64,000 nt of DNA from Nostoc linckia FACHB-104 (lineage in GTDB: Bacteria > Cyanobacteriota > Cyanobacteriia > Cyanobacteriales > Nostocaceae), in the NCBI RefSeq assembly GCF_014696615.1, contig NZ_JACJQJ010000004.1:124001-188000 (forward strand), read 5' to 3'. This document shows positions 33,099 through 44,271 of this stretch, one piece after another; positions within the stretch are counted from its first letter, which is position 1; each line of letters opens with the position of its first letter. The position numbers were made by a program, and so were the translations under genes. The notes beneath the pieces were generated by a model, which saw only the letters and a program-made list of their open reading frames with translations, was not told the DNA's origin and ran no database searches.

Positions 33099-33908
33099 TT
33101 ATCTATTCTTCAATTCGTGCATACTTTTAACAACTTTTGTCACCAGGTTTCTGGGCGTAAACCTCACACTTTCAGTGAGGATTCTATTCCTCAACCCAGG
33201 AATCACAACAGTTTTGTTTGCCATTAAACTGCGATAACCAATTTTAGCAACCCTTTCTGTATCCATCATCCGGTTCACGCTGGCAATTTTTGAGTCTTCC
33301 ATTGCAGCAGTTTTTTGAAATTCCGTTGCTGTGGGGCCAGGACAAAGTACAGTCACACTAACACCTGTACCTTCTAATTCCTGTGCGATCGCTTCCGAAA
33401 ATGATAAAACATAGGCTTTAGTCGCAAAATAAACCGCCATTAAAGGCCCTGGTTGAAAAGCTGCAACTGAAGCAACATTTAAGATTTTGCCATAGCCTTG
33501 CTCTACCATATCCTTGAGGAACAATTTTGTTAAATGGGTAAGACTCACTATATTGACCTGTAGCATATTCAGTTCAGTAGTGAGGTCTGTTTCTGCAAAG
33601 ACTCCATAAGTACCAAAGCCTGCATTATTCACCAACACATCAACTTTAATAGATGATTGTTGTAACTCTGCAAAAATTTCTGTGGGAGATGTTGGTATCG
33701 ATAAGTCTTTTGCAAAATTTTTGACAACAATGTTGAATTTTTGAGCAAAGTCTACAGCAATTTCTGTCAGTTTTTGTTCGTTCTTATCTACTAACACCAA
33801 ATTGTAATTATTCCGACCAAAAATGTATGCTAATTGGTAACCAATGCCACTAGCGGCTCCAGTAATCAAAGCAGTTTTTTGACGCTGACTTTTTGGGGTG
33901 TTATTCAT
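33099..33908 (-). CDS. Short-chain dehydrogenase/reductase
   Basis: I use ATG 33908 (MNNTPKSQRQKTALITG) rather than the longer frame from 34022, because the family begins just before the cofactor motif. The 269-residue protein has TGAASGIG for NAD(P), NNAGFGTYG, catalytic Ser in NVASVAAF, and the active-site pair Tyr/Lys in YFATKAY. The C-terminus (FTPRNLVTKVVKSMHELKNR) is typical of the DltE/YdfG-like group acting on unknown carbonyl substrates. Its stop codon is directly followed by the broken higB frame. Confidence 0.85.
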   Translation of the reverse strand: MNNTPKSQRQKTALITGAASGIGYQLAYIFGRNNYNLVLVDKNEQKLTEIAVDFAQKFNIVVKNFAKDLSIPTSPTEIFAELQQSSIKVDVLVNNAGFGTYGVFAETDLTTELNMLQVNIVSLTHLTKLFLKDMVEQGYGKILNVASVAAFQPGPLMAVYFATKAYVLSFSEAIAQELEGTGVSVTVLCPGPTATEFQKTAAMEDSKIASVNRMMDTERVAKIGYRSLMANKTVVIPGLRNRILTESVRFTPRNLVTKVVKSMHELKNR

Positions 33909-34022
33909 CTCAAGAATATGGTAATTTAGTGAGTATGCATAAATACTCACTAGGGATTTAGAGAGTTTTATAAAAGAATTGAAATTGATAACTGCTGATA
34001 TATGTTGCCAATTTGGCAACAA

Positions 34023-34667
34023 TTAATGTTGGAAAGATAGAAGAAATTTATAGGATAAATATGCAGTTATGTAGGATATGTAACGGTATTGTTGATGCAT
34101 AGTTTTTAATCAGAAATTACATCATGTAGGAATCCGATTGGATTATTGAAAAAATCTAAGTATTTGTAGGGTGCGTTGTCACGAAATAACTATACTCACG
34201 TCTAATGCATCGCTGCGTGAATGGTGCGTTACGGCTAAATTTTATTGTCTCTGTGTCCCAAATCATTTCATAGCCGTAACACACCCTACTTAAGATTGAT
34301 AGTGCCATGCTACTACTGACTTGATGGCAATTTTGGATCGCACCGTAGTACTTAGGCCTTGACCGAGAAAATCCTAATAATTCTTATCTTTTAACCTAGA
34401 GCTAGCTATTTCTTAACGTTACCAGGATAACTTGAACTACTGAAATAGATACCAATAATATGTGTTTTTTAATATGAGGATGAAATTTAACTTTTCATTC
34501 TCTATATCTGAGTTTCAGGCTCATTGATGTTTTACTTAACAAAACTAATAGCCAATACTATGAAGCTTTAAATTGCCAGTTAATTTAATAGATTCTTGAT
34601 AATTTGCCACTTTAAATAATTTATCTGAATCCTCTCAAGCAAAATTTACCTAATTGCAAGCTATTCT
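34023..34667. other. Upstream region of the phosphatase polyenzyme with a dispersed repeat
   Basis: No gene is seen. At 34166-34289 lies an inverted-repeat element (GTAGGGTGCGTT ... AACACACCCTAC). From 34290 to 34667 the sequence is AT-rich and contains the Pho-box-like motif listed separately, so this is the likely promoter region of the large gene. Confidence 0.5.
34390..34419 (+). promoter_or_regulatory. Candidate Pho box
   Basis: TTTAACCT, GCTAGCTA and CTTAACGT follow one another with exact 3-base spacers (8-3-8-3-8). The cyanobacterial PhoB/SphR box is three 8-base repeats near CTTAACCT at 11-base spacing. The first and third repeats match 7 of 8, the middle one only 3 of 8. It is 249 bases upstream of a gene for organic-phosphate hydrolases, which makes it more credible than the sequence alone. 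Confidence 0.4.
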
Positions 34668-37600
34668 ATGGTAACTACCAACACAATCCGCTTTTCTCAA
34701 TTCAATGCTTCCCTCAATCGTAATGCTGATGGTCAGTTAATTACTGATTTATCTACACCTAATAATGCTCAAGCAAAAGCAGTCGCAGAAATTATCCAAC
34801 GCAATAATCCGGATATTTTATTAGTTAACGAGTTCGATTACGTCCAAGGAAATCCCCTACAGGCGGTGCAATTATTCCAGCAAAATTACCTTGCTGTGAG
34901 CCAGAATGGTGCAACTCCTGTTAATTATTCATACTTTTATATTGCGCCTAGTAATACAGGTATTGCTTCTGGATTTGACTTAAATAATGATGGTCAAGTT
35001 GTCACTACTCCAGGCGCAACTGGATATGGTGATGATGCTTTGGGATTTGGTAATTTCCCTGGTCAGTTTGGAATGTTGCTACTTTCCAAATATCCTATTG
35101 ATACTGCTAATGTTCGCACCTTCCAAAATTTCTTATGGAAGGATATGCCAGATTCTTTACTTTCTACTATTTCAACACCTAATTCTAATACTCCTTGGTA
35201 TTCCCCAGAGGAACAAAACGCTTTACGCCTTTCTTCTAAAAGTCATTGGGATGTACCAATTAAAGTTAACGGTGAGACAATTCATGTCCTAGTCAGTCAT
35301 CCCACACCGCCAACCTTTGATGGAACCGAAGACCGCAACGGTAAGCGCAATCATGATGAAATTCGCTTTTGGGCAGATTATATCACCCCAGGTAAGGGTG
35401 ATTACATCTATGATGATGCGGGTAAAAAAGGCGGGATTGCTGCTGGTTCGAGGTTTGTAATTATGGGCGACCAAAATGCCGACCCTGTAGATGGTGATAG
35501 TTATGACAATGCTATTCGCCAATTATTACAAAATCCTGGCATTAATACTAATTTCATCCCTAGCAGTGCTGGCGCAGCGCAACAAGCAATTTTACAGGGT
35601 GGTGCAAACCTTAACCAAAAGGGAAATGCTAGTTTTGATACTGCAGACTTTGCTGATACTGCACCCGGTAATTTGCGGACTGACTATGTATTACCTTCAG
35701 CTAATTTGACTGTTAGTAATTCCGCAGTGTTCTGGCCTGTAAATACTGACCCTAATTTTCCTTTGGTAGGTACCTTTCCTTTCCCCAGTTCCGACCATCG
35801 TTTAGTATATGCAGATGTGCAAGCAGGGCCGACAACAGCAGGAAAAACGATTCCGGAAGTGGGATTTTTAGGACAAACCATCTTACCTACAGGCTTTATT
35901 CCCCCTGGCGCTGCGGGAACGGTAAATGGCGGACAAACTCCGTTGGGTGGTTTGTCTGGTGTCGCCTATGATGCAGATAAAAAACAATTCTACGCGATCG
36001 CTGATGATCGCTCTCAATTTGCACCCGCCCGCTTTTATACTTTTACTGCTGACCCGGCGAAAATTGGTACAACAGGGGTAAATTTTACCAATGTTACGCC
36101 CCTAAAAGATGCTAACGGCAATTTCTTTGCACTTAACACCATTGATCCAGAAGGCATTGCCTTAACTAACAATGGTACAGTTTTCATCTCTTCTGAGGGT
36201 GAAGCCAATCCTAGCGCAGGTCGGGTTAGCAATCCCTTTATTAAAGAATTTTCCCTGACTACGGGGGAAGAAGTTCGCAGTTTAGCTGTTCCTAAGAAGT
36301 TTTTACCAGTAGTTCAAGACACTAACGGTAATGGTGTTGTCGATGCTGGCGATACCCAAACCGCCGGGGTATACAACAACTTGGCGTTTGAAAGCCTCAC
36401 CATCACGCCTGACCAAAAAACCCTATTCACCGCCACAGAAAACGCCTTATTTCAAGATGGGCCAAGGGTTACCACTACCACAGGTAGCCGATCGCGGATT
36501 TTACAATACAATCTGGTAACGGGACAGCCTGAAAAAGAATATCTCTACGTTACAGATACATCTGTTACCCCCAACCCAGCAACAGGTTTTAGTGATAACG
36601 GCTTGGTGGATTTATTAGCCATTGATAATCGCGGTACATTACTAGCTGTAGAACGTTCTTTTGCTCAAGGTGTAGGGAACACAATTAAAATCTATGAAAT
36701 TTCCCTACAGGGTGCAACAGATATCAGCAGTATCGACTCACTTAAAGATTTCAGCGCCACTCAATTAGCTGCGATTCAACCAGCCCAAAAGCGTTTACTG
36801 TTGAATTTAAATGACCTAGATTTGCCGAATGGTACAGATAATATTGAGGGTATAGCTTTCGGGCCGAAGTTAGCTGATGGTCGTCAATCGATTGTTTTGG
36901 TAAGTGATAACAACTTCAATGCAACCCAATTCACCCAAATTTTAACTTTGGATGCAGAGGTAGTCACTACCGCAGCACCGAGAGTAGAAACTCGTCCTGA
37001 TTTATTCGATGATGAAACCTTACCAACAGACCAACGTGCTGATGCTGATGACCCAGCTATCTATATTAATGCTAACAATGCGGCTGAAAGCTTAGTTCTC
37101 ACCTCAGTTAAAAACGCTGGACTGCGGGTGTATGACTTGTCTGGTAAACTGTTGCAGGAAGTAAACCCTGGCGGTATTCGCTACAACAACATTGATTTGC
37201 AATATGGTTTTAAATTAGGCGGGGAAAAAATCGATATTGCCGTAGCGAGCGATCGCGGTAACGATAAACTAGCAATATTCAAAATTAACCCCAATCCCAC
37301 TACTCCCGGTAAATACCTGGAAAATATCACCGATAGCAGTATAGGAACGATTTTCCAAGCACTACCCTTTCTTGCACCTTATTCCTCATCTTCTCGCAGT
37401 TCCTACGGTCTAGCTTTATATCGCAGTCCCATCACCAATGATTACTACGTCTTTACCAGTCGCCGAGAAACTGGAGATATCGCCCAGTTTAAACTAATTG
37501 ACAAAGGTAATGGCAAAATTGGCGCGGAACGAGTCCGAGAGTTTACCATTCCATCTTCCTCTGATAGCGATCGTTCCGCACAAACAGAAGGAATGGTTGT

Positions 37601-40600
37601 AGACCAAGAAACTGGTTTCCTTTACATTGGTCAAGAAGATGTCGGTATTTGGAAATTTCAAGCAGAACCCAATGGTGGTACAACTGGGAAGTTAATTGAT
37701 CAAGTTAAAGGCTTAGGTGGTAATTACCTTACCGATGATGTGGAAGGATTAACTATCTACTACGGTAAGAATGGTACGGGCTATTTATTAGCATCCAGCC
37801 AAGGCGATAATACTTTTGTTGCTTACACCCGTGAAGGCAATAATGATTATTTGGGTAACTTTGCAATTGGTAGCAATGGCGCAATTGATAGCGTCCAAGA
37901 ATCAGATGGTGCAGATGTAATTAACGTACCCCTTGGCCCTAACTTCCCCAAAGGTTTATTTGTCACTCAAGATGGTAATAATGAACCTGCAAAACTAGTT
38001 AGCGATGACGATGAAATAGAGAATATCAACTCTAATTTTAAATTAGTACCTTGGGAAAATATCGCTAATGCCTTCTCCACACCTTTAAATATTGACACCA
38101 CTAGTTACAATCCCCGCAATCCTGTTGCTCAACCCAAACTCACCATTTACGACTTTAAAAATTTACCAAAGTTAGGTACAACTTCCAAAGGTGAAGATAT
38201 TTTATTGGGTGGTTTTTCAGGGTTATATTTCCTAGGAACAGCACCTAATGGTAACCTGCGATTTGTTACTCACACAGACAGAGGCCCTAACGGTGAACCT
38301 GTGGGTGCAAATCGACCATTTTACTTACCCAACTTCCAACCTGAAATTGTCAGTTTTGAACTCAACCGCACTACAGGCGAAATTAAAATTACTAACCGTA
38401 CTGGCTTATTTCGTCAAGATGGGAAAACGCCATTAACTGGATTACCAAATTTACAAGCTGGGGCTAATGGTACAGCTTATACCGATGAAATTGGCGTTGA
38501 TTTAGATAATAAACCTCTACCTAATGACCCATTAGGCGCAGATTTAGAAGGAATTGTGGTTACAGAAAATGGCGATTATTGGATGGTGGATGAATACCGC
38601 CCCGCAATTTACCATTTTGATAGTCAGGGTAAATTAATTGAGAGATTTATCCCCAAAGGAACTGCAACCGCGCCTAATCCAGACCAAAGTGCAGGAACTT
38701 TTGGAACTGAGATATTACAAGAAGTTTACGCCCAACGCCGCAACAATCGCGGATTTGAAGCTGTGGCTTTGGAAGGTTCTAAATTGTACGCCTTTATTCA
38801 AAGCCCAATTGATAATCCTGATAATGCTAGCGACACAGTTTCTAAAGCTTCTCGTAACCTGAGTATTTTAGAATTTGATATCAACAGTAAACAGGTAACA
38901 GGGGAGTATTTATATCTTCTCGAAGGTCTACCAGCTACAGATAAAATTGGCGATGCAGTTTCTTTAGGTAATGGTAAATTTGCAGTTGTCGAACGGGATG
39001 ATAATGGTACATCTGCTGGTAACAAACTCATCTACCAAATTAATTTAGCAGGTGCGACAAATATCAATAATCCTACTAACTTTACATTACCCAGTGGGAA
39101 GACCATTGAACAACTAACTCCAGCAGAATTAGCAACTGCTAAAATTACGCCCGTCAGCAAAAGCTTAATCGCCAATGCTGCACAGTTGGGTTACACCGGA
39201 GTTGAAAAGTTAGAGGGTTTAGCTTTAGTTGCACCCAATACTTTAGCGTTAATTAATGATAACGATTTCAATGTTACTGGTAAGACTCCGGCGGAAAGAT
39301 TGGGACTTTTAGAATTACCCAACAATAACATCGCAGTTACTAAACCAAAAACATCCCTGAACATCTTATTAGTCAATGATGATGGTTATCAAGCGAAGGG
39401 AATTAATGTTCTCTACAACAAATTAGTTGCGGCTGGTCATAAAGTAACATTAGTTGCACCTAAACAACAGCAAAGCGGTCAAGGTACAGCCCTCGATACC
39501 GATAAATTTGGCAAACAATTAGAAGTTGTCAATTATGAACCAAATAAATGGTATGTCGATGGCAAACCTGTTGTGACTACCTGGGCAGGAATCGATTACA
39601 TTTTAAAAGATAATCCCCCCGATTTAGTTATTTCTGGAATTAACGAAGGGGAAAACCTCGGTTTAGAAGGAATCATTTCCGGTACTCTTAGCGCCGCAGT
39701 TTCCGCATTAAATCGCGGTGTACCTGCGATCGCAGTCAGTGCGGGTGTTAAACTAGCAGAACGTAGTGCAGGTTACCCCAGTACTGATAAAGCCTACGAA
39801 GTAGGTGCTAATTACGTTGTTGATTTAATTGCCCAATTACAAGCAAAACAAGGCAATAGCCCAGCTATATTACCAAAAGGCATTGGTTTAAACGTTAATA
39901 TCCCTGCAAATGACAAAATTCAAGGTGTAGCCTTTACAGAGTTTGACAGTGCAGGTAGTTTTGATTTCAAATTTGGGGAATTACCGCCTAATTTTGGCAC
40001 AGGTCAAGGCATACTTTATACCCAAAATACCTTACCTGCTGGAACTATACCCAAACCATTTTCAGAAGGTGAACAATTCTTAGCAGGTAAGGTGACAGTA
40101 ACTCCTTTTGATGGTGATTGGGGTACAACTCCAGACCAACGCCAAGCACTGAGTTCTCGTCTTAGCCTAGCAGTCCCAGGTTTAACGGATGAAATCAAAC
40201 CTGCTAGCAAGCCATTAAATATTCTGTTGGTAAATGATGATGGCTATCAAGCAAAAGGTATTGATGTTATCTACAAAGCTTTAACCGCTGCTGGTCATAA
40301 CGTCATTTTAGTCGCGCCCAAAGACCAGCAAAGCGGAAAAGGTACTTCCATCAACACCAATAAGATTTTCCAAAATACTGAAGTTACAGAATTTGATACC
40401 AGCAAAAATAAATGGTATGTCGATGGTACTCCAGTTGTTACCACTTGGGCGGGACTTGATTACATCTTCCCCAACAAAGAGAAGATTACTAAACCCGATT
40501 TAGTCATCTCCGGTATTAACGAAGGTGAAAACATTGGTTTAGATGCCATTTCTTCTGGTACACTTAGCGCTGCGGTTGCTGCATTACAAAATGGCATTCC

Positions 40601-41786
40601 CGCGATCGCAGTTAGTGCTGGAATAGATTTAGCTGGGTTACAAACAGGGGATAAATCCAGCACCGAAAAAGCTTATGAAATCGGTGCTAGGTTGGTTGTT
40701 GATGCAATTACCAAACTTCAAGCCACTCAAGGTAGTAATGCAGATTTACTCCCGAAAGGAGTAGGGTTAAATATCAATATCCCTGCTTATAACCCCGATA
40801 TTCCTAAATTCAGCGCAATTACGGGGGTTGCAGTTACCAAATTTGACCAAGCTAGTAGCCTGGGTTTACAGGTCGCGGAAATTCAGCCGGGTGTTCCTGG
40901 TTTATCTTTAGGCGCTTCTAGCAATACAGGTACAGGGGATTTGTCATCAGAAGGGGGTAGATTCTTAGCCAGAAATATTACCATTACCCCAATTGATGGT
41001 AATTGGAGTGCTACCGCAACCAGTCGTCAGCAAATCGCCAACGCTGGGGGAGGACTGACTATCAATACAGGTAGTAGTCAGCCCATATTCACAGGTGATG
41101 GCGCAGATATTGTAGAACCTATCAACGGTAGCACTATTGTCACTGGTAACGGCGATGACACAGTAATTGCAGGTAGTGATTCTTCAATATCAACAGGTGA
41201 TGGTAATGATCAAGTCTTTGTTGGTGCTAATGGCCCTGCGAAAAATACTAATGTTGATGGTGGTGCAGGTAACGATGAACTGACTATAGTCGAAGCTAGC
41301 GGTAGCAATAATTTATTTGGGGCTGCTGGTGCTGATAATCTGCAAGTAGTTGAAGGTTCTCGTCAAGTTCTCTTTGGTGGTTCTGGTAATGATACTCTCA
41401 CCAGTAAGGGGAATAATAACCGACTGTATGGTGGTTCGGGCGATGACAAACTCTTCTCTAATAGCAATGACACCCTTGTGGGTGGTGATGGTGATGATAT
41501 GTTATTTGCTGGTTCTGGTGGTAACCGTCTGACTGGTGGCGCTGGTAGCGATCAGTTCTGGATTGCAAATGGTAGCCTTCCTACTAGCAAGAATATTGTC
41601 ACGGACTTTACCCCAGGAGTTGATGTGATTGGTATTGGTGGGATTGGAGTAACTAAGTTTAGTGAACTGACGCTGTTGCAACAGGGTGGTGATACTTTAG
41701 TTAAAAAGGGAAGCTCTGAGTTAGCTTCATTGTTGGGGATTACTGCAAATAACCTCGCTGCTGATAACTTTAGCTTTATAGGTTGA
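34668..41786 (+). CDS. Giant secreted RTX polyenzyme: EEP hydrolase, phytase-like domains and tandem SurE
   Basis: The 2,372-residue protein has at least six domains. Residues 1-386 are an endonuclease/exonuclease/phosphatase fold with Asn13, Glu55, Asp268-x-Asn270 and SDHRLVY (His377). About 394-762 is an esterase-like phytase domain, about 770-1107 a 3-phytase beta-propeller ([23 protein letters not shown]), and about 1157-1540 a second esterase-like phytase domain. Two SurE nucleotidase domains start near 1562 and 1849 ([25 protein letters not shown]). The C-terminal 230 residues are RTX calcium-binding repeats ([16 protein letters not shown]). There is no signal peptide, so export by a type I system via the RTX end is likely. 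All domains fit release of phosphate from nucleotides, nucleic acids and phytate outside the cell. Substrates are inferred. Confidence 0.88.
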   Translation: MVTTNTIRFSQFNASLNRNADGQLITDLSTPNNAQAKAVAEIIQRNNPDILLVNEFDYVQGNPLQAVQLFQQNYLAVSQNGATPVNYSYFYIAPSNTGIASGFDLNNDGQVVTTPGATGYGDDALGFGNFPGQFGMLLLSKYPIDTANVRTFQNFLWKDMPDSLLSTISTPNSNTPWYSPEEQNALRLSSKSHWDVPIKVNGETIHVLVSHPTPPTFDGTEDRNGKRNHDEIRFWADYITPGKGDYIYDDAGKKGGIAAGSRFVIMGDQNADPVDGDSYDNAIRQLLQNPGINTNFIPSSAGAAQQAILQGGANLNQKGNASFDTADFADTAPGNLRTDYVLPSANLTVSNSAVFWPVNTDPNFPLVGTFPFPSSDHRLVYADVQAGPTTAGKTIPEVGFLGQTILPTGFIPPGAAGTVNGGQTPLGGLSGVAYDADKKQFYAIADDRSQFAPARFYTFTADPAKIGTTGVNFTNVTPLKDANGNFFALNTIDPEGIALTNNGTVFISSEGEANPSAGRVSNPFIKEFSLTTGEEVRSLAVPKKFLPVVQDTNGNGVVDAGDTQTAGVYNNLAFESLTITPDQKTLFTATENALFQDGPRVTTTTGSRSRILQYNLVTGQPEKEYLYVTDTSVTPNPATGFSDNGLVDLLAIDNRGTLLAVERSFAQGVGNTIKIYEISLQGATDISSIDSLKDFSATQLAAIQPAQKRLLLNLNDLDLPNGTDNIEGIAFGPKLADGRQSIVLVSDNNFNATQFTQILTLDAEVVTTAAPRVETRPDLFDDETLPTDQRADADDPAIYINANNAAESLVLTSVKNAGLRVYDLSGKLLQEVNPGGIRYNNIDLQYGFKLGGEKIDIAVASDRGNDKLAIFKINPNPTTPGKYLENITDSSIGTIFQALPFLAPYSSSSRSSYGLALYRSPITNDYYVFTSRRETGDIAQFKLIDKGNGKIGAERVREFTIPSSSDSDRSAQTEGMVVDQETGFLYIGQEDVGIWKFQAEPNGGTTGKLIDQVKGLGGNYLTDDVEGLTIYYGKNGTGYLLASSQGDNTFVAYTREGNNDYLGNFAIGSNGAIDSVQESDGADVINVPLGPNFPKGLFVTQDGNNEPAKLVSDDDEIENINSNFKLVPWENIANAFSTPLNIDTTSYNPRNPVAQPKLTIYDFKNLPKLGTTSKGEDILLGGFSGLYFLGTAPNGNLRFVTHTDRGPNGEPVGANRPFYLPNFQPEIVSFELNRTTGEIKITNRTGLFRQDGKTPLTGLPNLQAGANGTAYTDEIGVDLDNKPLPNDPLGADLEGIVVTENGDYWMVDEYRPAIYHFDSQGKLIERFIPKGTATAPNPDQSAGTFGTEILQEVYAQRRNNRGFEAVALEGSKLYAFIQSPIDNPDNASDTVSKASRNLSILEFDINSKQVTGEYLYLLEGLPATDKIGDAVSLGNGKFAVVERDDNGTSAGNKLIYQINLAGATNINNPTNFTLPSGKTIEQLTPAELATAKITPVSKSLIANAAQLGYTGVEKLEGLALVAPNTLALINDNDFNVTGKTPAERLGLLELPNNNIAVTKPKTSLNILLVNDDGYQAKGINVLYNKLVAAGHKVTLVAPKQQQSGQGTALDTDKFGKQLEVVNYEPNKWYVDGKPVVTTWAGIDYILKDNPPDLVISGINEGENLGLEGIISGTLSAAVSALNRGVPAIAVSAGVKLAERSAGYPSTDKAYEVGANYVVDLIAQLQAKQGNSPAILPKGIGLNVNIPANDKIQGVAFTEFDSAGSFDFKFGELPPNFGTGQGILYTQNTLPAGTIPKPFSEGEQFLAGKVTVTPFDGDWGTTPDQRQALSSRLSLAVPGLTDEIKPASKPLNILLVNDDGYQAKGIDVIYKALTAAGHNVILVAPKDQQSGKGTSINTNKIFQNTEVTEFDTSKNKWYVDGTPVVTTWAGLDYIFPNKEKITKPDLVISGINEGENIGLDAISSGTLSAAVAALQNGIPAIAVSAGIDLAGLQTGDKSSTEKAYEIGARLVVDAITKLQATQGSNADLLPKGVGLNINIPAYNPDIPKFSAITGVAVTKFDQASSLGLQVAEIQPGVPGLSLGASSNTGTGDLSSEGGRFLARNITITPIDGNWSATATSRQQIANAGGGLTINTGSSQPIFTGDGADIVEPINGSTIVTGNGDDTVIAGSDSSISTGDGNDQVFVGANGPAKNTNVDGGAGNDELTIVEASGSNNLFGAAGADNLQVVEGSRQVLFGGSGNDTLTSKGNNNRLYGGSGDDKLFSNSNDTLVGGDGDDMLFAGSGGNRLTGGAGSDQFWIANGSLPTSKNIVTDFTPGVDVIGIGGIGVTKFSELTLLQQGGDTLVKKGSSELASLLGITANNLAADNFSFIG

Positions 41787-42145
41787 AGCATTTATTTGTT
41801 ATTTGTTGAAAAAACCAAGATTGGGGGATTCTCCCCCAAACCCCCGATTGGGGGACGGTTGCGTCCCCCAAACCCCCTCCAAAATTATTGTTCGGTTTTT
41901 TGTTGAGTAACTGAGTTTTTGGATTTTTTCTCGATTGGTTTTATGAACTGCATTGAAATGTACAAGGGTTACGCAAGCAAAATTTGTCATGGCGACCGGA
42001 ACGTACTGTAGGGAAGCAATCCCATAATTTTAGGCGATTACGTCGCTACGCTCGTAATGACGTAATTCTGGGAATTTTGCGTAAGTCTGAATCTAAATAA
42101 ATCAATCCAAAATCCAAAATCTAAAATCTAAAATTCCTCTGGGTT
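41787..42145. repeat. Repeat-rich spacer after the polyenzyme
   Basis: There is no gene. It contains ATTGGGGGATTCTCCCCCAA and GATTGGGGGACGGTTGCGTC hairpins (41819-41880), a GATTACGTCGCTACGCTCG segment near 42036 and AAAATCC/AAAATCT heptamers (42105-42133). The G-rich hairpins just after the stop could end transcription. Confidence 0.6.
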
Positions 42146-42892
42146 TTATTCTGCGTTTAGAAATTCTAAATAGCTGTTGCTGAGTTCTTTGACGGCTAAT
42201 TCATAAAATTGCTTACCATGTTCTGGGGTGGCTAAGGCGGGATTTGAACCCATGCGTCCATCGGGGTAATGTAATCGAAAGTCGGTTGCACTATAAATTC
42301 TATGTCCTGAGGCTACTTCTGGGGAGAGGGGTGCTTGCTTAATTGCTTCTGGATAAACATATTGGGTAACAGCTACTTCGCTAGGGGTAGCATGGGAACC
42401 TTCTTGATTCCCGTATAATTCTTTCGCCAGTTTGTAGACGGAACTGCACATAAACCAATTACCTACTTGGCATTGTACCTGTTGGGCGTTGGCAATCTGC
42501 AAATCTTCTAGGTGGGCGTAAGTTTCAGAGAAAGCTGCTTTGAGGGTGGCGATGTTACCGCCATGTCCGTTGATAAAGTAGAACTTGGTAAAACCTGCTT
42601 TGACTAAACAAGTTACATAATCTCGCACTACCTGAATTAAGGTGCTGGGACGCAGACTTATAGTACCGGGAAAGGCGGTATGATGTAGCGCCATACCAAC
42701 ATTGATTGTAGGGCCTACCATTGCTTGAGTTGTTTCACCGACACCACGGGCGATCGCTTCTGCACAAATTGCATCAGTACCAATTAATCCGGTGGGGCCA
42801 TGCTGTTCTGTGGAACCTATCGGGAAAATCAGTCCTCTAGACTGCTGTAGATAAGCTTCAACTTCAGGCCAGGTACTTAAATGTAGTAACAT
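42146..42892 (-). CDS. Creatininase-family amidohydrolase
   Basis: The 248-residue protein has the family's metal-binding and catalytic motifs: STEQHGP (Glu and His, about 27-33), TDAICAE, NGHGGN (about 109-114) and EGSHATPSEVA. This group includes creatinine amidohydrolase and the riboflavin/F420 enzyme ArfB; the substrate here is unknown. Relatives are common in cyanobacteria. It is transcribed leftward alone, diverging from the 191-residue protein gene. Confidence 0.85.
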   Translation of the reverse strand: MLLHLSTWPEVEAYLQQSRGLIFPIGSTEQHGPTGLIGTDAICAEAIARGVGETTQAMVGPTINVGMALHHTAFPGTISLRPSTLIQVVRDYVTCLVKAGFTKFYFINGHGGNIATLKAAFSETYAHLEDLQIANAQQVQCQVGNWFMCSSVYKLAKELYGNQEGSHATPSEVAVTQYVYPEAIKQAPLSPEVASGHRIYSATDFRLHYPDGRMGSNPALATPEHGKQFYELAVKELSNSYLEFLNAE

Positions 42893-43020
42893 TTTTAGTC
42901 AACTTCCTCTTTAATATTACGGTGGGAAGAAACATTGTGCTATGGAATAGCATCGTTATTAATTAAGCCTCCCACTAACACGATTATGAACTCCCTGGCT
43001 GTGAGGTGGAGGTAAGGACT

Positions 43021-43581
43021 ATGAAATCTCGTGATGATTGGCTAGGTTTGACTGGGTTGACTGTGGGATTGATACTACTCAACAGTGCAGTTGCGCCTCC
43101 AGCTTTGGCGGGACGCTATGTGTTAAATCAAACCCCTCAAACTATTGAACGCTATTTTGGGCGTTACATTACCAAAAAAACTCAAGGTGAGCAAGTTACT
43201 TATACTTATGCTCCCAAAAGTTTCCGAAGGCTATTTAAGCAGTTTCCTAAAAGTGATTTTTCTATCACTTTTGTCAAAAATCAAGCAAAATATATTACTT
43301 TAAACTTCAACGGCGATTTTTTCCAATACCCAGGCAGCTATAATTACGATAAAACTGAGGCTACAAAGTTCTATAACTATATATTTGGCTATCAGCCGTC
43401 TATTTGGAAGGAAATTTCTGCCAAATTTAGCGGTAATGAAACCATTTATTTTTACGAATATTGTCTTGGTGATGGAGTTGCAACGAATTTTGAGAGATAT
43501 GGATATAAGCAATTTACCGATTCTGCAACTTTATCCTATAACAATCGTTGCGAACCCCCATACAATTTGAGTGAGAATTGA
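43021..43581 (+). CDS. Exported hypothetical protein
   Basis: ATG 43021 begins MKSRDDWLGLTGLTVGLILL, a signal peptide ending in PPALAG. The GTG at 43006 would add five residues. The mature protein of about 155 residues is rich in Tyr, Phe, Asn and Lys, with IERYFGRYITKK and two Cys near the end (YCLGDG, NRCEPP) that could pair. It resembles no domain I know. It is probably periplasmic or secreted. Only the signal peptide is certain. Confidence 0.6.
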   Translation: MKSRDDWLGLTGLTVGLILLNSAVAPPALAGRYVLNQTPQTIERYFGRYITKKTQGEQVTYTYAPKSFRRLFKQFPKSDFSITFVKNQAKYITLNFNGDFFQYPGSYNYDKTEATKFYNYIFGYQPSIWKEISAKFSGNETIYFYEYCLGDGVATNFERYGYKQFTDSATLSYNNRCEPPYNLSEN

Positions 43582-43643
43582 GATATAAGAGCTTTACTTT
43601 CCCAATGCAATGAGAAGATATTGGGGATCAAGTTCTCTCTTGA

Positions 43644-43916
43644 TTAATCAAAGGAATAATGTTTTTTCACATCACTGGTGATTTCCCATGTACAGGACAT
43701 TCCAGCCGGGAAAATTACTAAATCACCTTTACCCATTTGCACTGGCTGTCCACCATCTGGCGTAACAATTACATTTCCTGCTAAAAAGTAGCAAGTTTCT
43801 TGAGTATCATAAGTCCAAGGGAATTTTGAAACTTCTTTTTGCCAAATTCCCCATTTTTTTACACCCAACTCTTCGAGGCGTTCTTGACTAGGTTGATGCT
43901 CAATTTTAATTTCCAT
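43644..43916 (-). CDS. Small cupin-domain protein
   Basis: The 90-residue single cupin has the two conserved motifs shortened: WTYDTQETCYFLAGNVIVTP (about 34-53) and KGDLVIFPAGMSCTWEIT (about 63-80). The histidines of motif 1 are absent, so it is closer to the DUF861/(S)-ureidoglycine-type cupin_3 group. Such proteins are often called cupin domain or ethanolamine utilisation-like. No catalytic role can be assigned. The next minus-strand gene lies 22 bases upstream. Confidence 0.8.
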   Translation of the reverse strand: MEIKIEHQPSQERLEELGVKKWGIWQKEVSKFPWTYDTQETCYFLAGNVIVTPDGGQPVQMGKGDLVIFPAGMSCTWEITSDVKKHYSFD

Positions 43917-43938
43917 GCCGCGCTTGATCGAATTTTAT

Positions 43939-44271
43939 TTAGCAGTAGGATTGGATATCTTCCCCACATTTATCTACTAAATAGCATAGTGCGCGAAAAC
44001 GCAAGCCGACAAATTGATCGTAAAGAGGATTGAGTTTGCACATAGGGGGAATATGGGCAATTTTGCGCCCGAATAGCATGATATCGCGCTCAAATGGGCA
44101 TTGTGCAGGGATGAGTTTAGCAATAAATTTCGCGACTTTCCGATTTTGAATTTCGAGATTGTCAAGCCATTGGCGTAATGGTTGCAGTAAATCAAATTTA
44201 GGATTGTCTTTTTCGCTAAGAGGACTAATAAAAGCAGAGAAAATAATAGGTTGGTTTACAGTCTTAATCAT
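43939..44271 (-). CDS. Mo-nitrogenase C-terminal-domain protein
   Basis: From ATG 44271 (MIKTVNQPIIF) the protein has 110 residues; an upstream start at 44358 would add 29. Nearly its whole length is the Mo-dependent nitrogenase C-terminal domain: QPLRQWLDNLEIQNRKVAKF, IPAQCPFERDI, HIPPMCKLNPLYDQ and RFRALCYLVDKCGEDI. The domain occurs free-standing in many cyanobacteria. Its role is not established, and no nif gene is close. The conserved Cys residues may be functional. Confidence 0.85.
   Translation of the reverse strand: MIKTVNQPIIFSAFISPLSEKDNPKFDLLQPLRQWLDNLEIQNRKVAKFIAKLIPAQCPFERDIMLFGRKIAHIPPMCKLNPLYDQFVGLRFRALCYLVDKCGEDIQSYC

Noticed and set aside
42230-42260. tRNA-like 3' arm (GGCGGGATTTGAACCCATGCG)
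   Set aside because: It lies inside the creatininase reading frame, and the rest of a cloverleaf is missing.
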